Shown: positions 41,413 to 54,475 of the stretch, one piece after another
How the letters are laid out: each line of letters begins with the position of its first letter
Numbering within the stretch: position 1 is the first letter of the stretch
From: Halobaculum sp. MBLA0143
Lineage (GTDB): Archaea; Halobacteriota; Halobacteria; Halobacteriales; Haloferacaceae
Direction of reading: 5' to 3'
NCBI RefSeq assembly: GCF_041361465.1
Contig: NZ_JBGKAC010000001.1
Span: 558,001 to 622,000 of the forward strand
DNA: 64,000 bases
The notes under the pieces: model-generated
The model's input: only the letters and a program-made list of their open reading frames with translations
What the model was told of the DNA's origin: nothing
Databases searched by the model: none
Made by a program: the position numbers and the translations under genes

Positions 41413-42540
41413 TCAGATCACATCCATCTCGTCGAGCCGCTCGGGGAGGTACGTCTCCGTCACGAAGTCCAGCCCCTGGGAAGCCAGTGACTGTTGTTCG
41501 GCTTTCCTCTCCAAGTCGAGTTGGAGCTGGATCTGTTCTTCCCAGAACTCCGTCTGGAAGCGGGGGTCTTCCAGCTCCGACTCCAAGGCGTTCACGTCGG
41601 AGTCCGACAACGGATCCGTCGGGAGGTCGTAGTCGACGATGTCCTGCGGTCGGATACCGACGAACTCCGCCTCGGGGGTGGCGAGGTACTCCGAGAGGTG
41701 AGCGGACTTGATGGAGCCGTAGGCGACGGAGCCGTAGATCCGGTACGACCACGGGTCACTGTCCGTGAACACCACCACCGGCACACTGAGTTCGTCGTGG
41801 ACCCGTTTGGTGATCCGACGGGTCGCACGGGCGGGCTGGCCCTTGAGGTGGACGACCAGACAGTCGTACGCCTCGTCGAACCCGTTCTCGATCAGCCGGT
41901 CGCGCATCCCGCCGGTCTCGACGGCCAACGCGAACTCGATGTCGTGGTCGAGGAACTCGATCATGTCCGGGTTGTTCGGAATCTGGTAGCCACCCTCGCC
42001 CACGTCCTCCTGGCAGTGGATGACCCGCTCCCCCCGGCGGGTCTGCTCGCGCAGCTTCAACGGCCCCATCAGCGTCGCGCCGGACTCCTCGGGCCGCATG
42101 TGGAAGTCCTCGCGGGTGACCCCCGACACCACCTCTAAGTCCTCCACCAACTGGTTGGACTCGTCCTGGCTGTCGAACTGCGCTTCCTCGGAGTCCCACG
42201 ACTCCGAGAGGTAGTACAGCTCCCGCAGCGTCGACGACCGGTCTTCCGCGAGCTGTTGATCGAGGAACTCCACCGTGTAGATGGACTTCAACAGCTTCCG
42301 GGCGCCCCGGACGGAGTTGGCCGACCGCGTGGACGTGCGGTCACCGTACACCCACACGTCCGACTCCTCGTCGTACTCGATGTTGCTCTTCGTCCGGGTG
42401 GGTAGAGACAGCGAGGGCACGTCGCCGGACTCGAACTGCTCGTACAGCTCCGAGGCCAGTGACAGCAGCTCCTCGCGGGCCCGTTGTTCGTTCAGTCGCG
42501 TTCCGTCGTCCGTCTCGTCCGCGTCTGTGTCCGTGCTCAT
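41413..42540 (-). CDS. top6A: DNA topoisomerase VI subunit A
   Basis: This 375-residue subunit cuts both DNA strands. The 5Y-CAP domain has the catalytic tyrosine in [11 protein letters not shown] (Tyr109 or Tyr110), and the Toprim metal site is in the region [15 protein letters not shown] and [22 protein letters not shown] (D-x-D). It is homologous to Spo11. The ATG overlaps the stop of top6B by four bases (ATGA), ensuring balanced production. The acidic N-terminal 15 residues are a haloarchaeal feature. Confidence 0.97.
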   Translation of the reverse strand: MSTDTDADETDDGTRLNEQRAREELLSLASELYEQFESGDVPSLSLPTRTKSNIEYDEESDVWVYGDRTSTRSANSVRGARKLLKSIYTVEFLDQQLAEDRSSTLRELYYLSESWDSEEAQFDSQDESNQLVEDLEVVSGVTREDFHMRPEESGATLMGPLKLREQTRRGERVIHCQEDVGEGGYQIPNNPDMIEFLDHDIEFALAVETGGMRDRLIENGFDEAYDCLVVHLKGQPARATRRITKRVHDELSVPVVVFTDSDPWSYRIYGSVAYGSIKSAHLSEYLATPEAEFVGIRPQDIVDYDLPTDPLSDSDVNALESELEDPRFQTEFWEEQIQLQLDLERKAEQQSLASQGLDFVTETYLPERLDEMDVI

Positions 42541-45500
42541 GCGTCCGTCTCCGTGGTGAGTTTCTCGTCTGTGACGCCGTCTACGCTCAGTTCGACCGTG
42601 GCGTCCGTCGGGAGGTCGACGGCGACCGTCTCCGTCTCGCCGCCGGCCACCTCCGGGTGCCACTTCAGGAACCACTCGCCGTCCACCTCGACCACGGTCG
42701 CCCCCTCCGGGGTCTCCGCCGGCTCGGCGGACAACACGGCGGTCACGTCCGGCGACTCCGTCGTGTCCGTGTGGTTGCGGACCGCGACAGTGACCGTCTC
42801 CCCGTCGCGTTCCGTTTCGACGGCGACGTTGTTCATGATTCGGGCGAGCGCGCCGCCGATCTCCGGCCGGTCGCGGTCGGTCACCTCCGCAACCTTCTCG
42901 GCCATCTCCGGGAGGATTCGGCCGAGCACGTCCTGCTTCTGGCGGCGCTTCCGGAGCGACCGCCGCTCGTTGAGGAACGACTTCAGGTCTCGGGCGGCCT
43001 CCCGGATCGCCAGTTCGATCTCGTCTTCGATCTCCGGCACGTTCGCCACGGCGTCTTTCGACTCGCTCGTGAACGGGACGTTGGTGGAGGCGACGTGGAC
43101 GCTGATGACCGCCGGCCCGTTCGGCAGCCCGCTGCCGCCGGGGTGGTCCAGCCCGTAGTTGCGCCAACCGATCCGTTTGACCACGTCCGTCGTCGCACAC
43201 GCGCCGCGCTGGTAGACGAGCGGCACCCGGTTGGCGAACCGCAACACGTCCACCTGGCCGCCGTCCTCCAGCTCGCCGCCGTAGGCGATCCCCGCCTCCA
43301 CGACGAACGGGTCACCGCCGCTCACCTCCGCGTCGCGGGTGGCGGCCGCGTAGAAGTCGGCGTCGAACTCCTTGCGGAGCCCCTCCTCGACGAGTTCCTC
43401 CGTGATCGGTGCCAGACAGTCCGTCGGGGGCGAGATCACGTCTGTCGCCCGCATCGCCTCTAGGAGCGCCGACGCCGTGTCCCGCTCGCCGGCCACCGTC
43501 GACACCTTCGGCGGGTCGTCCGGCACCGCGACCGTCCGGTCCCACAGCGCCTCCGTCACGTTCTCCCGGGCGGTGTCGCCGAACGTGGCGTCGTCGTACT
43601 CCTGCGTGTCGTCTGCGGCACCGTCGACGTACCCGCGGAGCCGGGCGCGGGTGAGCCGGTGGCCGTCGTCGTGGTCCGCTATCCGGCGGGCGAGCCGCGT
43701 CGCGACGCCGTGGACCACCTCGTCGTCCTTCTGGGTGGTCGTCGCGTCGTCAACGACCGTGTACAGGTCCGGCGTGAGCAGGTCGAACTCACCGCCGTCC
43801 TCGCGGCGGTCGGCGCCCGCCGAGACATCGATCGTCTCGCCGAACGCCGTCAGCGCCGCCCACGCCGCCGCCACGGCGTTCTCGCGGACGGTGTCACCGA
43901 ACGTCGTGTCGTACTCTTCGGCCACGTCGTCGGCGACTGTGCCGACCACGTCGACGACCTGCGAGCGGCTCGTCCGCTCGCGGCTCTGGAGAGTGTCCGC
44001 CACCCGGTCGGCGAACGCCGCCGTCGCCTCCGCGCCCTTGTTGGCGACCGCGTCCTCGACGGCCCGCCCGAGGTCGACCGGCTCCGCCGACCCGGGAGCG
44101 CTCCAACCCAACTCCCGGCCGACGTGCCGGTCCATGAACCCCTCGATGATGCTCGCGGCGGACTTCTTGCCCACGCGGGTGAACTCCTCCTGGAGGAAGC
44201 CGGACAGCGAGTACGACTCCGTCGACTCCAGCATCTTGATGAGCGTCCCCAGCTCCACCCCGTGGGGGTGGGGACGGATCTCCTCCGTCTCTGCCGGAAG
44301 GTCGTCCGTCGCCCGTTCGAACTTCATCGGCTCGTCCAGTCCGGGTTCGTCTAACTCCAGCCGGGCGTGTGGGTTGACGACCGCCGTCTCCTGGATGTAG
44401 TCGCGGAGCTGTGACCGCGCCCGCATGTTCGCCTCCATCTCCAGCTCGATCCGCGTGCCGTAGCGGTCCCACGACCGGTGTTCCTCCCGACGGATGTCCG
44501 GCTCGTTTTCGTCCGTGTCGATGATCAGCTCGAAGTACTGCGCGTCCGACTGTCCCCGAGGGCGCGAGGTGATCTTGGCGGGCTTGCCCGAAGTGAGCTG
44601 AGAGTAGAGTACAGCGGCTGAGATGCCGATACCTTGTTGACCGCGGCTGTTCTTCACACAGAGTCCGCCCTCGTTGGCGACGACGAAGTTCTCGTCGTCG
44701 CCGTTGACGCCGGGCACCGAGATGTCGTAGACGTACTCCGGCGGCTCCGTCTCGGTCACGTCTGTCACCTCCAGCAGACACAGGTCCGTCTCGGTGAACC
44801 CCTGGATACTGTGGAGGGCGTCCCACAGCGACTCCAGCCGTCCCGTCGGCTCGTTGTCCTCGGTGAACAGCCCGTAGTCGGTTAGACGTGTGGTGAAGCG
44901 GTCCGACGGCACGTCCTCGCCCGCCAGTGCGGTCTCGATCCGGTCCCGGTACTCCGCCGCGAACGTCGGGCTGGAGCCGACGCCACAGCCACACAACAGC
45001 CCGGGAATCGTGTCCGGCACCGTCTGGTGTGACGGCTCTCCGACGGCAATCGGCTCCAAGACACGAGTCGGAATCCGTTTGTGTGCTTGTTCTCCGGCCT
45101 CGGTGTGGAGGTCGAACCGGTCACCCAGCGCGGCGTCCTCGCCGTACACCTTCGTCCGGTGCACCTCCGTGTCGCCGTCACCGTACCCGTCGGACGTGGT
45201 CGTCTCGCTAGAGGCGACGACGCCCAGCGAACTCCACAGCGCCGACACCTGTCTGGCGAGGGTCTCGCTCGCGGTCGTGTGTGACAGTTCGTTCGACGGG
45301 TGACTGTCGGAGCCGTCCCCCTCGTGGAGCGCCCGCAGGAACGTCTCTCGGTGCTCCGGCGCTACGTCGAACACGAACCGTGGGACACGCTTGTTCGCGG
45401 CCGCGTCCCCGCAGGCGTCCTCCAAGAACGACGCGAGCGGGCTCCCGAACGCCTTCACCCGTGTCGAGTTCCGTTCCCGCTCGACGGTCGTCGTCTCCGT

Positions 45501-46706
45501 CCCGACGGTCGCCGCGACCGCGGTCTCCGTCGCCTCGACCAACTCCGGCTCGTGTGACCCGAAGGTGAATCCGACCTGGCGGTCGTCCGCGTGTCCCTCC
45601 GCGACGTAGTAGCCCAGCAGTTCCATCAGCTCCTCCGTCACCGGCACGGTCACCGGAACCTCGGTGGGCTCACCGCCGACCTGGTACGTCCGGAGGCGAC
45701 AGTCGCTCGCACGCTCCTCCCAGCCCAGTCGCTTGACCGTCTCGGCCGGGAGGTAGCCCTGCTCGACGTAGTTCGACCGGAAGCTGTCCTTCAGCACGTC
45801 GACGCCGTCGTACCGGTAGTAGTACCGCTTCCGGTCGCTGTCCGGGTTGGGGTACTTCCGGACCGTCTCGCCGGTCTCGATCTCCCGCAGCGTCTCCTCG
45901 TCGAAGCCGTAGACGTACATCCGGCGGTCGGTCAGCTCGTCGACCGTGAGGTGGTTCAGGAGATTGACGGACGTGACCGTCCGACCCGTCTCCGGAAGCT
46001 GCTGGGGGGCGAGAACGACATCGCCGGCGGTCAACTCCGAGGCGGCGACCTCGCGGGTCTCCCCGCGCTCGTCGACGGTGAACACGCTGTGGTCGCCGGT
46101 GACTTCCGTGGTCCGGCCTCTCTGTGTGGTGATCTCGTACGTCGCGGCGTCTGTCTCGTGTCTGATCGCGTGGGTCACGTCCTGCCACGATAGCTCGTGT
46201 GTGTCGCGGTCGAACGACGGCGCGCGGATCTCGTCTGGAATCCGCGCCGTGCTGGCACCCTCCCCCGAGATGTAGGCGTCACACAGTCGACCGATGGGAA
46301 CGGACTCCACCCCACCGTCTCGTTCGATCAGAATCTGTTGATCTGGCGTCAGTGACTGCTCGCGCTTGTGAAATCTCGACCCGTACAGAAGCTTACCGAA
46401 AACTTTCGGCAGTTGTTCTCTCGTGATTCCAGGACCGTTGTCCTCGATGACGAGTCGGTAGTAGTCGCCGAGATCCTCGATTTCGACGTAGATGTCGGGC
46501 ATGACACCGGCCTCCTCGCAGGCGTCGAGCGCGTTGTCGACGCCCTCCTTGACGGCGGTGACGAGCCCGCGAGCGCCCGAGTCGAACCCGAGCATGTGCT
46601 TGTTCTTCTCGAAGAACTCGGCGATGGAGATCTGCCGCTGGCTCTCGGCCAGCTCGTCGGCGATCCCCTCTTCCTCCTCGCCGAGTGTCGACTGGAACGA
46701 GGTCAT
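42537..46706 (-). CDS. top6B: DNA topoisomerase VI subunit B, intein-containing precursor
   Basis: The 1389-residue precursor holds the ATPase subunit of topoisomerase VI, split by an intein at residues 118-686; the spliced protein would have 820 residues. N-extein: GHKL ATPase start with [19 protein letters not shown] (metal-binding Asn) and [25 protein letters not shown]-extein: [18 protein letters not shown] (ATP lid), H2TH-like helices, and the transducer with [20 protein letters not shown] and [13 protein letters not shown] haloarchaeal insert between about residues 870 and 1090 shows two related copies of a [14 protein letters not shown]-like motif. The ATG has a TATA box 25-33 bases upstream. 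Confidence 0.95.
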   Translation of the reverse strand: MTSFQSTLGEEEEGIADELAESQRQISIAEFFEKNKHMLGFDSGARGLVTAVKEGVDNALDACEEAGVMPDIYVEIEDLGDYYRLVIEDNGPGITREQLPKVFGKLLYGSRFHKREQSLTPDQQILIERDGGVESVPIGRLCDAYISGEGASTARIPDEIRAPSFDRDTHELSWQDVTHAIRHETDAATYEITTQRGRTTEVTGDHSVFTVDERGETREVAASELTAGDVVLAPQQLPETGRTVTSVNLLNHLTVDELTDRRMYVYGFDEETLREIETGETVRKYPNPDSDRKRYYYRYDGVDVLKDSFRSNYVEQGYLPAETVKRLGWEERASDCRLRTYQVGGEPTEVPVTVPVTEELMELLGYYVAEGHADDRQVGFTFGSHEPELVEATETAVAATVGTETTTVERERNSTRVKAFGSPLASFLEDACGDAAANKRVPRFVFDVAPEHRETFLRALHEGDGSDSHPSNELSHTTASETLARQVSALWSSLGVVASSETTTSDGYGDGDTEVHRTKVYGEDAALGDRFDLHTEAGEQAHKRIPTRVLEPIAVGEPSHQTVPDTIPGLLCGCGVGSSPTFAAEYRDRIETALAGEDVPSDRFTTRLTDYGLFTEDNEPTGRLESLWDALHSIQGFTETDLCLLEVTDVTETEPPEYVYDISVPGVNGDDENFVVANEGGLCVKNSRGQQGIGISAAVLYSQLTSGKPAKITSRPRGQSDAQYFELIIDTDENEPDIRREEHRSWDRYGTRIELEMEANMRARSQLRDYIQETAVVNPHARLELDEPGLDEPMKFERATDDLPAETEEIRPHPHGVELGTLIKMLESTESYSLSGFLQEEFTRVGKKSAASIIEGFMDRHVGRELGWSAPGSAEPVDLGRAVEDAVANKGAEATAAFADRVADTLQSRERTSRSQVVDVVGTVADDVAEEYDTTFGDTVRENAVAAAWAALTAFGETIDVSAGADRREDGGEFDLLTPDLYTVVDDATTTQKDDEVVHGVATRLARRIADHDDGHRLTRARLRGYVDGAADDTQEYDDATFGDTARENVTEALWDRTVAVPDDPPKVSTVAGERDTASALLEAMRATDVISPPTDCLAPITEELVEEGLRKEFDADFYAAATRDAEVSGGDPFVVEAGIAYGGELEDGGQVDVLRFANRVPLVYQRGACATTDVVKRIGWRNYGLDHPGGSGLPNGPAVISVHVASTNVPFTSESKDAVANVPEIEDEIELAIREAARDLKSFLNERRSLRKRRQKQDVLGRILPEMAEKVAEVTDRDRPEIGGALARIMNNVAVETERDGETVTVAVRNHTDTTESPDVTAVLSAEPAETPEGATVVEVDGEWFLKWHPEVAGGETETVAVDLPTDATVELSVDGVTDEKLTTETDA
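44649..46355 (-). other. LAGLIDADG intein in Top6B (569 residues)
   Basis: The intein begins with Ser118 ([19 protein letters not shown], splicing block A), with block B around TGDHSVFTV. It has two LAGLIDADG-type endonuclease helices, LLGYYVAEG (363-371) and [10 protein letters not shown] (456-465), and ends with block F/G text VYDISVPGV and NEGGLCVKN. Extein residue +1 is Ser687. Removing it joins [10 protein letters not shown] to [10 protein letters not shown]. The residue before the terminal Asn is Lys685 rather than the usual His, so splicing chemistry may be altered. The homing endonuclease appears intact. Boundaries are read from homology of the exteins. Confidence 0.92.
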
Positions 46707-46730
46707 CTACGGACAGCTATCCCGGCTTCG

Positions 46731-46739
46731 GTTAAAAGG
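46731..46739 (-). promoter_or_regulatory. TATA box for top6B-top6A
   Basis: The minus strand reads CCTTTTAAC, 25-33 bases before the top6B ATG at 46706. It is divergent from the gyrB promoter about 110 bases away. Confidence 0.55.
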
Positions 46740-46842
46740 GTGTGGCCACCGAGGCGGAAGTGGAGCACGCCGGGGGCATTCGCCCTCAGTAACTCTGAGG
46801 TGATCTTATTTAGACCGGGCGCCCTCGCGCGCGCCTGCGAGG

Positions 46843-46851
46843 GGTTTATAC
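46843..46851 (+). promoter_or_regulatory. TATA box for gyrB-gyrA
   Basis: GGTTTATAC lies 31-39 bases before the ATG at 46882, giving a leader of a few bases in which GGAG (46869-46872) can act as ribosome-binding site. A second A/T patch, CTTATTTAG near 46805-46813, may be an additional promoter element. Confidence 0.5.
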
Positions 46852-46875
46852 CCGAAGGTGCCCTAACTGGAGTAG

Positions 46876-48816
<1,941 letters not shown>

Positions 48817-48884
48817 CCGCCCTCCGGCGACCGACGGTACAGTGACGCGACACAGACGGAGTCAGGCGGCCACGAGGTGACTTA

Positions 48885-51374
48885 ATGAGTTCGAAACGAG
48901 GAGAACACGCAGCCCGGGTCGAAGAGGTCCGGATCGAAGACGAGATGGAACAGTCGTACATCGACTACGCGATGTCCGTCATCGCGGGGCGGGCGCTCCC
49001 GGACGTTCGGGACGGCCTGAAGCCGGTTCACCGGCGGATCCTCTACGCGATGCACGAGATGGGAGTCACGTCCGGCTCCGGCCACCGGAAGTCCTCCTCC
49101 GTCGTCGGGGAGACGATGGGGAACTACCACCCGCACGGTGACAAGGCGATCTACGACACGCTCGTCAACATGGCACAGGAGTTCTCCATGCGTCACCCGT
49201 TGGTGGACGGCCAGGGGAACTTCGGGTCGATGGACGGCGACCCGGCGGCGGCGATGCGGTACACGGAAGCCCGGATGTCGCCCATCGCGGAGGAACTGTT
49301 GGATGACATCGAGCGCGACACCGTCGACTTCCAGCCCAACTACGACGACCGGCTGGAGGAGCCGGGGGTGTTGCCCGCGGCGTTCCCGAACCTCCTCGTC
49401 AACGGCTCGACGGGGATCGCCGTCGGGATGTCGACGAAGATCCCGCCACACAACCTGGGCGAGGTGATCGAGGCGACGATCCACCTGATCCGGAACCCGG
49501 ACTGTGACGTGCGGGAGCTGATCGACACGGAGGCGCTCCTCCCCGGCGAGGGCGGAACGGACGGCCCGATCCAGGGGCCGGACTTCCCGACGGGCGCCCA
49601 GATCGTCGGCAGTGACGGTGTCATCGACGCCTACACGACCGGCCGGGGTCGGATCCGCGTCCGGGCCACCTTCGAGGAGGAGACGAGCGCGAACGGCCGC
49701 GAACGGATCGTCGTGAAGGAACTGCCGTTCCAGGAGAACAAAGCGCGGATCGTCGAACGAATCGCCGAGGACGTGAACGAGGGGACGATCGAGGGGATCG
49801 CCGACCTCCGAGACGAGTCCGACCGGGACGGCGTCCGGATCGTGATCGACCTCAAGCGAGGCGCCTCTCGGGACGTGGTGAAGAACCAACTGTTGGAACA
49901 CCACCTGGAGTCCACGTTCGGCGTCATCAACCTCGCGCTCGTCGACGGGCAACCCCGAGTGTTGACGCTGAAGGAGACGCTGGCGGAGTACGTCGACCAC
50001 CGGAAGGAGGTCGTCACCCGGCGGACGGAAGACGAACTTGCGGAAGCCGAAGACCGTGCACACATCCTGGAGGGCCGGCTCCGGGCGTTAGAGCAGGTCG
50101 ACGACGTGGTCGAGACGATCCGGGACAGCGAGGACCGCGACGCGGCGAAGGCGGCGCTGCGCGAACGGTTCGACCTCTCGGAGCCACAGGCGGCCCACAT
50201 CGTCCGGATGCAGTTGGGCTCGCTCACGTCGATGGAGGCGACGGAGATCGAGGCGGAGTACGAGGACCTCACCGACCGGATCGAACGACTGGAGGAGATC
50301 CTGGCCGACGAGTCGGAGCTCGAAGACGTGATCGTCTCCGAGCTGCGGGAGGTGCGCGAAGAGTACGACGAACCACGCCGGACGGGGTTCGTCCGCGACG
50401 CCGGCAACGTGACCCGCGAGGACCTGATCGCCGAAGAGGACATGGTGGTCGTCGTCACGGAAGACGACTACGTCAAGCGGGTGCCCGCAGACACGTTCAC
50501 GCCGCAGCGCCGCGGCGGTAAGGGAGTGATCGGCGCAGACCCGAAGGAGGACGACCGGGTGGCGTCGGCGTTCGTCGCCAGCACCCACGACAACCTCCTG
50601 TGTTTCACCGATCACGGCCAGGTGTACCGGATGAAGACGTACGAGGTGCCGGAGTACGGCCGGACGGCGCGTGGCACCTCGATGGTGAACGTCCTCGACT
50701 TGGACGACGGAGAACAGATCACGGCCGTCGTCAACTGCGGGGCGTTCACCGAGGGGAGCTACGTGACGATGGTCACCCGACGGGGCTACGTGAAACGGAC
50801 CGCCGGCGAGGAGTTCGAGAACATCCTCTCGACGGGAATCCGCGCCATCTCGCTGGCCGACGGCGACGAGCTCGCGGACGTCGAGGTGACCGACGGGAGT
50901 CAGGACGTGGTGATCGGCACGGAAGCCGGGATGGCGATCCGGTTCGACGAGACGGACGCCCGGGCGATGGGGCGGTCGGCGCGTGGTGTCCGCGGGATCA
51001 GCCTCCGCGAGGACGACCGCGTCGCCGGGCTCGCGGCTATCGACGACGACGTGTCGTGGACGCTGACGGTGACGGCGAACGGCTACGGCAAGCGAACGGC
51101 TGTCTCCGCCTACCGCCGGCAGAACCGCAACGGCCACGGCCTGATCGACATCGACACCGGGGAGCGCAACGGGCCGGTTCGCGCCATCGAGACGGTGTCG
51201 CCCGGCGACCACCTGTTCGTGGCCAGCGAGCAGGGGCAGATTACCCGCACGCCGGTGGAGGAACTGTCCGAGCTCGGGCGCAACACGATGGGCGTGAAGG
51301 TGATGGAGACGGACGACGACGACGCCGTCGCCTGCGTCGCCATCGGCGAGCCAGACGAGGGAGACGAGGAGTAG
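48885..51374 (+). CDS. gyrA: DNA gyrase subunit A
   Basis: This 829-residue subunit carries the DNA-cutting tyrosine at about residue 126 in [16 protein letters not shown]. The winged-helix region [20 protein letters not shown]-like text (here [20 protein letters not shown]) and the QLR-type [16 protein letters not shown] segment are intact. The GyrA box QRRGGKG at 541-547 and six C-terminal beta-pinwheel repeats (for example [21 protein letters not shown]) show a true gyrase able to wrap DNA and introduce negative supercoils. It is translated with gyrB from one transcript. Confidence 0.98.
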   Translation: MSSKRGEHAARVEEVRIEDEMEQSYIDYAMSVIAGRALPDVRDGLKPVHRRILYAMHEMGVTSGSGHRKSSSVVGETMGNYHPHGDKAIYDTLVNMAQEFSMRHPLVDGQGNFGSMDGDPAAAMRYTEARMSPIAEELLDDIERDTVDFQPNYDDRLEEPGVLPAAFPNLLVNGSTGIAVGMSTKIPPHNLGEVIEATIHLIRNPDCDVRELIDTEALLPGEGGTDGPIQGPDFPTGAQIVGSDGVIDAYTTGRGRIRVRATFEEETSANGRERIVVKELPFQENKARIVERIAEDVNEGTIEGIADLRDESDRDGVRIVIDLKRGASRDVVKNQLLEHHLESTFGVINLALVDGQPRVLTLKETLAEYVDHRKEVVTRRTEDELAEAEDRAHILEGRLRALEQVDDVVETIRDSEDRDAAKAALRERFDLSEPQAAHIVRMQLGSLTSMEATEIEAEYEDLTDRIERLEEILADESELEDVIVSELREVREEYDEPRRTGFVRDAGNVTREDLIAEEDMVVVVTEDDYVKRVPADTFTPQRRGGKGVIGADPKEDDRVASAFVASTHDNLLCFTDHGQVYRMKTYEVPEYGRTARGTSMVNVLDLDDGEQITAVVNCGAFTEGSYVTMVTRRGYVKRTAGEEFENILSTGIRAISLADGDELADVEVTDGSQDVVIGTEAGMAIRFDETDARAMGRSARGVRGISLREDDRVAGLAAIDDDVSWTLTVTANGYGKRTAVSAYRRQNRNGHGLIDIDTGERNGPVRAIETVSPGDHLFVASEQGQITRTPVEELSELGRNTMGVKVMETDDDDAVACVAIGEPDEGDEE

Positions 51375-51380
51375 TCGCCG

Positions 51381-52562
51381 TCAGAAGAAGTCGTTCAGCT
51401 TCTGGAAGAACCCCTCTCCGACGTCGACCTCCTCGCCGCCGGCCTCGGCGAACTGTTGGAGCGCCTCCTTCTGATCCTTGTTGAGGTCGTCGGGAGTGAC
51501 GACCCGCACCTGGACGTAGAGGTCACCGCTGCCCCGGCCACGGAGCCGCGGCATCCCCTTCCGCTTGAGTCGGAACGTCTCGCCGCTCTGGGTGCCGGCG
51601 GGCACGTCCACGTCGATCTCCCCGTCGAAGTGGTCGACGCGGATCGTGTCGCCGAAGACGGCCTGTGGGAACGAGATCGGCTCCGTGACGTGGAGGTCCG
51701 TGCCGTCGCGCTCGTAGCGGTCGGACGACTCGATCTCCACGTCGATCAGGAGGTCGCCGTCGGGCGCGCCCCGTTCGCCGGGGGCACCCTCACCGTCCAT
51801 CCGGAGCGTCTGACCGCTCTCGATGCCGCCGGGCACGTCGACGGTGAGCGTTGCCTCTTCGCGGGTGATGCCGGAGCCGTCACAGACGGCACACGTCTCC
51901 TCGGGCACCTCGCCGTTCCCCTCACACTCCGGACAGGTGGTGGTCTGTTGGACACGCCCGAGCGGGGTCTGTTGGACCTGTCGGACCTGGCCGCGGCCGT
52001 TACACTCCGGGCAGGTGTGGACGTCGGCGTCTCGGGGGTGTCCCCGACCGCCACACTCGTCGCACTGCCCCGGACGGGCGGCGGTGAACTCCTTGGTCGT
52101 GCCGGCGTACGCCTCCTCCATCGTGATCTGCATCCGAGTGCGGAGGTCTTTGCCGGCACGGCGACCGTTGCGACCGCCGCCGCCGCCGAAGAACTCCTCG
52201 AAGATGTCGCCGATACCACCCATGCCGCCGCCGCCACCGCCGCCGCCGCCGAACGGACCGCCGGCACCGCCGCCGAACGGGCCCTGCCCCGGGCCACCGC
52301 CACCGCCGCGGCCGTCCTCGAACCCGCCGCGCTTCTCCGCCTGTTCGAACTGGTCGTGGCCCATTCGGTCGTACGCCTGCCGTTTCTCCTCGTCCGTGAG
52401 GACCTCCTTGGCCTTCTTGATCTGCTTGAACTTCTCTTCGGCGTCCGGCTCGTCGCTCACGTCCGGGTGGTACTCCGTTGCTTTCTGGCGGTACGCCTGC
52501 TTGATCTCCTCTTCGCCGGCGTCTCTGGAGACGCCCAACACCTCGTAGAAGTCCTCGCTCAT
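51381..52562 (-). CDS. dnaJ: Chaperone protein DnaJ
   Basis: This 393-residue type I J-protein has a J domain (residues 1-65, DFYEVLGVSRDAGEEEIKQAYR, HPD in YHPDVS), a long Gly/Phe-rich linker (GGGGGPGQGPFGGGAGG), four zinc-finger repeats (CDECGGRG, CPECNGRG, CPECEGNG, CAVCDGSG) and the C-terminal substrate domains with DLLIDVEIESS. It activates DnaK. dnaK and grpE are not beside it here; the gene instead ends six bases from gyrA. The upstream frame extension to 52655 was not used since MSEDFYEVLG is the usual start. Confidence 0.97.
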   Translation of the reverse strand: MSEDFYEVLGVSRDAGEEEIKQAYRQKATEYHPDVSDEPDAEEKFKQIKKAKEVLTDEEKRQAYDRMGHDQFEQAEKRGGFEDGRGGGGGPGQGPFGGGAGGPFGGGGGGGGGMGGIGDIFEEFFGGGGGRNGRRAGKDLRTRMQITMEEAYAGTTKEFTAARPGQCDECGGRGHPRDADVHTCPECNGRGQVRQVQQTPLGRVQQTTTCPECEGNGEVPEETCAVCDGSGITREEATLTVDVPGGIESGQTLRMDGEGAPGERGAPDGDLLIDVEIESSDRYERDGTDLHVTEPISFPQAVFGDTIRVDHFDGEIDVDVPAGTQSGETFRLKRKGMPRLRGRGSGDLYVQVRVVTPDDLNKDQKEALQQFAEAGGEEVDVGEGFFQKLNDFF

Positions 52563-52632
52563 CGGTCGTTGTGTGGCGTTGGCGGCGACGGTATTTGAAT
52601 CGCCTGCCTCGTGCCCCGAGACGACCGCGTGC

Positions 52633-52641
52633 AGTTTATCA
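52633..52641 (+). promoter_or_regulatory. TATA box for the RimI gene
   Basis: AGTTTATCA lies 23-31 bases before GTG 52664 and decides that start. Confidence 0.55.
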
Positions 52642-52663
52642 ACGGCGCGAGCCAACCCGTTCC

Positions 52664-53212
52664 GTGACGACTGTGGCGTCGGGTAACCACGACGGGGGGG
52701 TCGTCGTCCGGGAGGCGTGTCGTGAGGACCTGCTGTCCGTCTACCGGATCGAGAAGACCGCGTTCGAACAGCCGTGGCCGTACGCGGCGTTCGAGCGACT
52801 GCTGTCTGCGCCGGCGTTCCTGGTCGCCGAGCGGGACACCGACCGCCCGCCCGTCGACCCGGCGGCCGAGCAGTACGCCGACGGCTCCGGAATCGTCGGC
52901 TACGTCGTCGGCGACGTGACGCCGAACCACGGCCGCGACATCGGCCACATCAAAGACATCGCCGTCAGACCGGACGCCCAGGGGAGCGGGCTGGGGCGGC
53001 GGCTGCTCCGACGGGGGCTCCACCGACTCGCCGCCGCCGGGGCGAGCGTCGTGAAGTTAGAGGTCCGGGCGTCGAACACCCGCGCACAACGGCTGTACGA
53101 CTCCGAGGGGTTCGAGCCCGTCCGGACGGAGCCGCGGTACTACGGCGACGGGGAGGCGGCGTACGTGATGGCGCTGGAGTTGGGCGACTGGATCCGGGGC
53201 GAACGGGGGTGA
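52664..53212 (+). CDS. rimI: Ribosomal protein alanine N-acetyltransferase-like protein (RimI)
   Basis: This 182-residue GNAT enzyme has VVVREACREDLLSVYRIEKTAFEQPWPYAAFERLL, typical of RimI, then GYVVGDVTPN, the acetyl-CoA-binding loop DIAVRPDAQGSGLGRRLLRRGL (R/Q-x2-G-x-G/A) and KLEVRASNTRAQRLYDSEGF. Archaeal RimI/Ard1-type enzymes acetylate N-termini of many proteins. GTG start with a TATA box 23-31 bases upstream. It converges on the methyltransferase gene. Confidence 0.9.
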   Translation: MTTVASGNHDGGVVVREACREDLLSVYRIEKTAFEQPWPYAAFERLLSAPAFLVAERDTDRPPVDPAAEQYADGSGIVGYVVGDVTPNHGRDIGHIKDIAVRPDAQGSGLGRRLLRRGLHRLAAAGASVVKLEVRASNTRAQRLYDSEGFEPVRTEPRYYGDGEAAYVMALELGDWIRGERG

Positions 53213-53218
53213 CCTCGG

Positions 53219-54424
53219 TCAGTCGGCGGAGTCGAGCGTCGCCTGCTTGGCGAAGCCGTCCGTCGTCGCCGACGATTCGAACTCCGACAGCGAGCGGCCA
53301 CCGGACCGGAGCCGGTGGACGCGCTCGCGGTCTCCACGCGACAGCGTCTCGCCGAACACGTCTCTCCGGAGGTAGTAGCCGACGGCCTCGGCCAGATACG
53401 GCGGCACGGCGTTCCCGATCTGTCGGCGAACGGAGACGAGCCCACCACTGAACCGGTAGTCGTCCGGAAACGTCTGGAGCCGTGCCCCCTCGCGGGGCGT
53501 GAGCCCGCGGTCCTCGAACGGATGGATACACCGGGCGCTCGACGGCTTGGACATGTTCGAGGTGATCGCAACTGCCGGCGCCGTCGAGTCCAGCCGAGAG
53601 TAGGAGTTGTGGTAGCCAGACGACGGCTGTAGCTCCGCTGGAATCGCCGTCCGGTCGCCGCCGTCTGGGATGTGTGAGATCATCTCCACCATGTCGTCGC
53701 TGTGGTTCGCAGCGACGTGTGCAGACAGTTTCGTCGTGTCGCCGCGGAGATCCGCCTGTAGCGCGGTCTCTGGCTGTGCCGTGTACTGGGTGGCTTCCTC
53801 GCCGGGAGCGACGCGCGGCAGATCGCCGATGGCGTCTGCGACGCCCGGTTCGGAGATTGTGTCGAGATCGAACTCGTCGAACGGACTCTCGGCAACGTCA
53901 GACTTCGAGGCCAACACGAGGAGCCGTCGGCGGTGCTGTGGGACGCCGAACTCCGATGCCTCGACCACGCGGTGTGTCACGTCGTAGCCGAGACGGTCGA
54001 ACGAGGCCGTCACCGCCTCCAGAAACTCTCCGCCGGCGGTCTTCTGCATCCCACGGACGTTCTCGAACAACACCGCCGTCGGATCGAGCGCTGCCACCCA
54101 GTCGACGAAGTTCTCGAACAGGTGATTCCGCTCGTCGGAGCCATCCGGGCTGACAACCTCCGAGAACCCCTGACACGGCGGCCCCCCGACGACGAGATCG
54201 ACACGGTCGCGGCCGACGACTTCTGGGATCTCGGCCAGCGCTACCTCGCGGATGTCGCCCGAGAGGTCTGTGGCCGCGAGCCCGTCCCGGTTGTCTGTGA
54301 ACGTCTGGCGGGCGTCTTCGTCCACCTCGACCGCGTGGACCAACTCGAAGCCCGCCCGTTCGAGCCCGACGGACAGCCCACCTGCGCCCGCAAACAGGTC
54401 GACGTAGCTCAGCTCTCCGGCCAT
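53219..54424 (-). CDS. C5-cytosine DNA methyltransferase
   Basis: This 401-residue enzyme methylates cytosine at C5. Motif I is YVDLFAGAGGLSVGL (about 7-21), motif IV GGPPCQGFS with the catalytic Cys84, motif VI ENVRG (121-125), motif VIII QHRRR (163-167) and motif X RQIGNAVPPYLAEAVGYY near the end. The target-recognition region lies between about 190 and 325. It is divergent from the regulator-nuclease pair at 54545-55946, so it is most likely the protective methyltransferase of a type II restriction system. The ATG at 54424 is 25-32 bases from a TATA box. Confidence 0.93.
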   Translation of the reverse strand: MAGELSYVDLFAGAGGLSVGLERAGFELVHAVEVDEDARQTFTDNRDGLAATDLSGDIREVALAEIPEVVGRDRVDLVVGGPPCQGFSEVVSPDGSDERNHLFENFVDWVAALDPTAVLFENVRGMQKTAGGEFLEAVTASFDRLGYDVTHRVVEASEFGVPQHRRRLLVLASKSDVAESPFDEFDLDTISEPGVADAIGDLPRVAPGEEATQYTAQPETALQADLRGDTTKLSAHVAANHSDDMVEMISHIPDGGDRTAIPAELQPSSGYHNSYSRLDSTAPAVAITSNMSKPSSARCIHPFEDRGLTPREGARLQTFPDDYRFSGGLVSVRRQIGNAVPPYLAEAVGYYLRRDVFGETLSRGDRERVHRLRSGGRSLSEFESSATTDGFAKQATLDSAD

Positions 54425-54448
54425 CACACGTCTTTGTCGCCAGATGCT

Positions 54449-54456
54449 GTTTAAGG
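54449..54456 (-). promoter_or_regulatory. TATA-like box for the methyltransferase gene
   Basis: The minus strand reads CCTTAAAC, 25-32 bases before ATG 54424. Confidence 0.5.
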
Positions 54457-54475
54457 ATTCGCACCAGGGCAATAG

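Noticed and set aside
42537-46706. Fusion of topoisomerase VI subunit B with an unrelated enzyme
   Set aside because: The middle 569 residues have intein splice blocks and LAGLIDADG helices, and deleting them restores an uninterrupted Top6B sequence.
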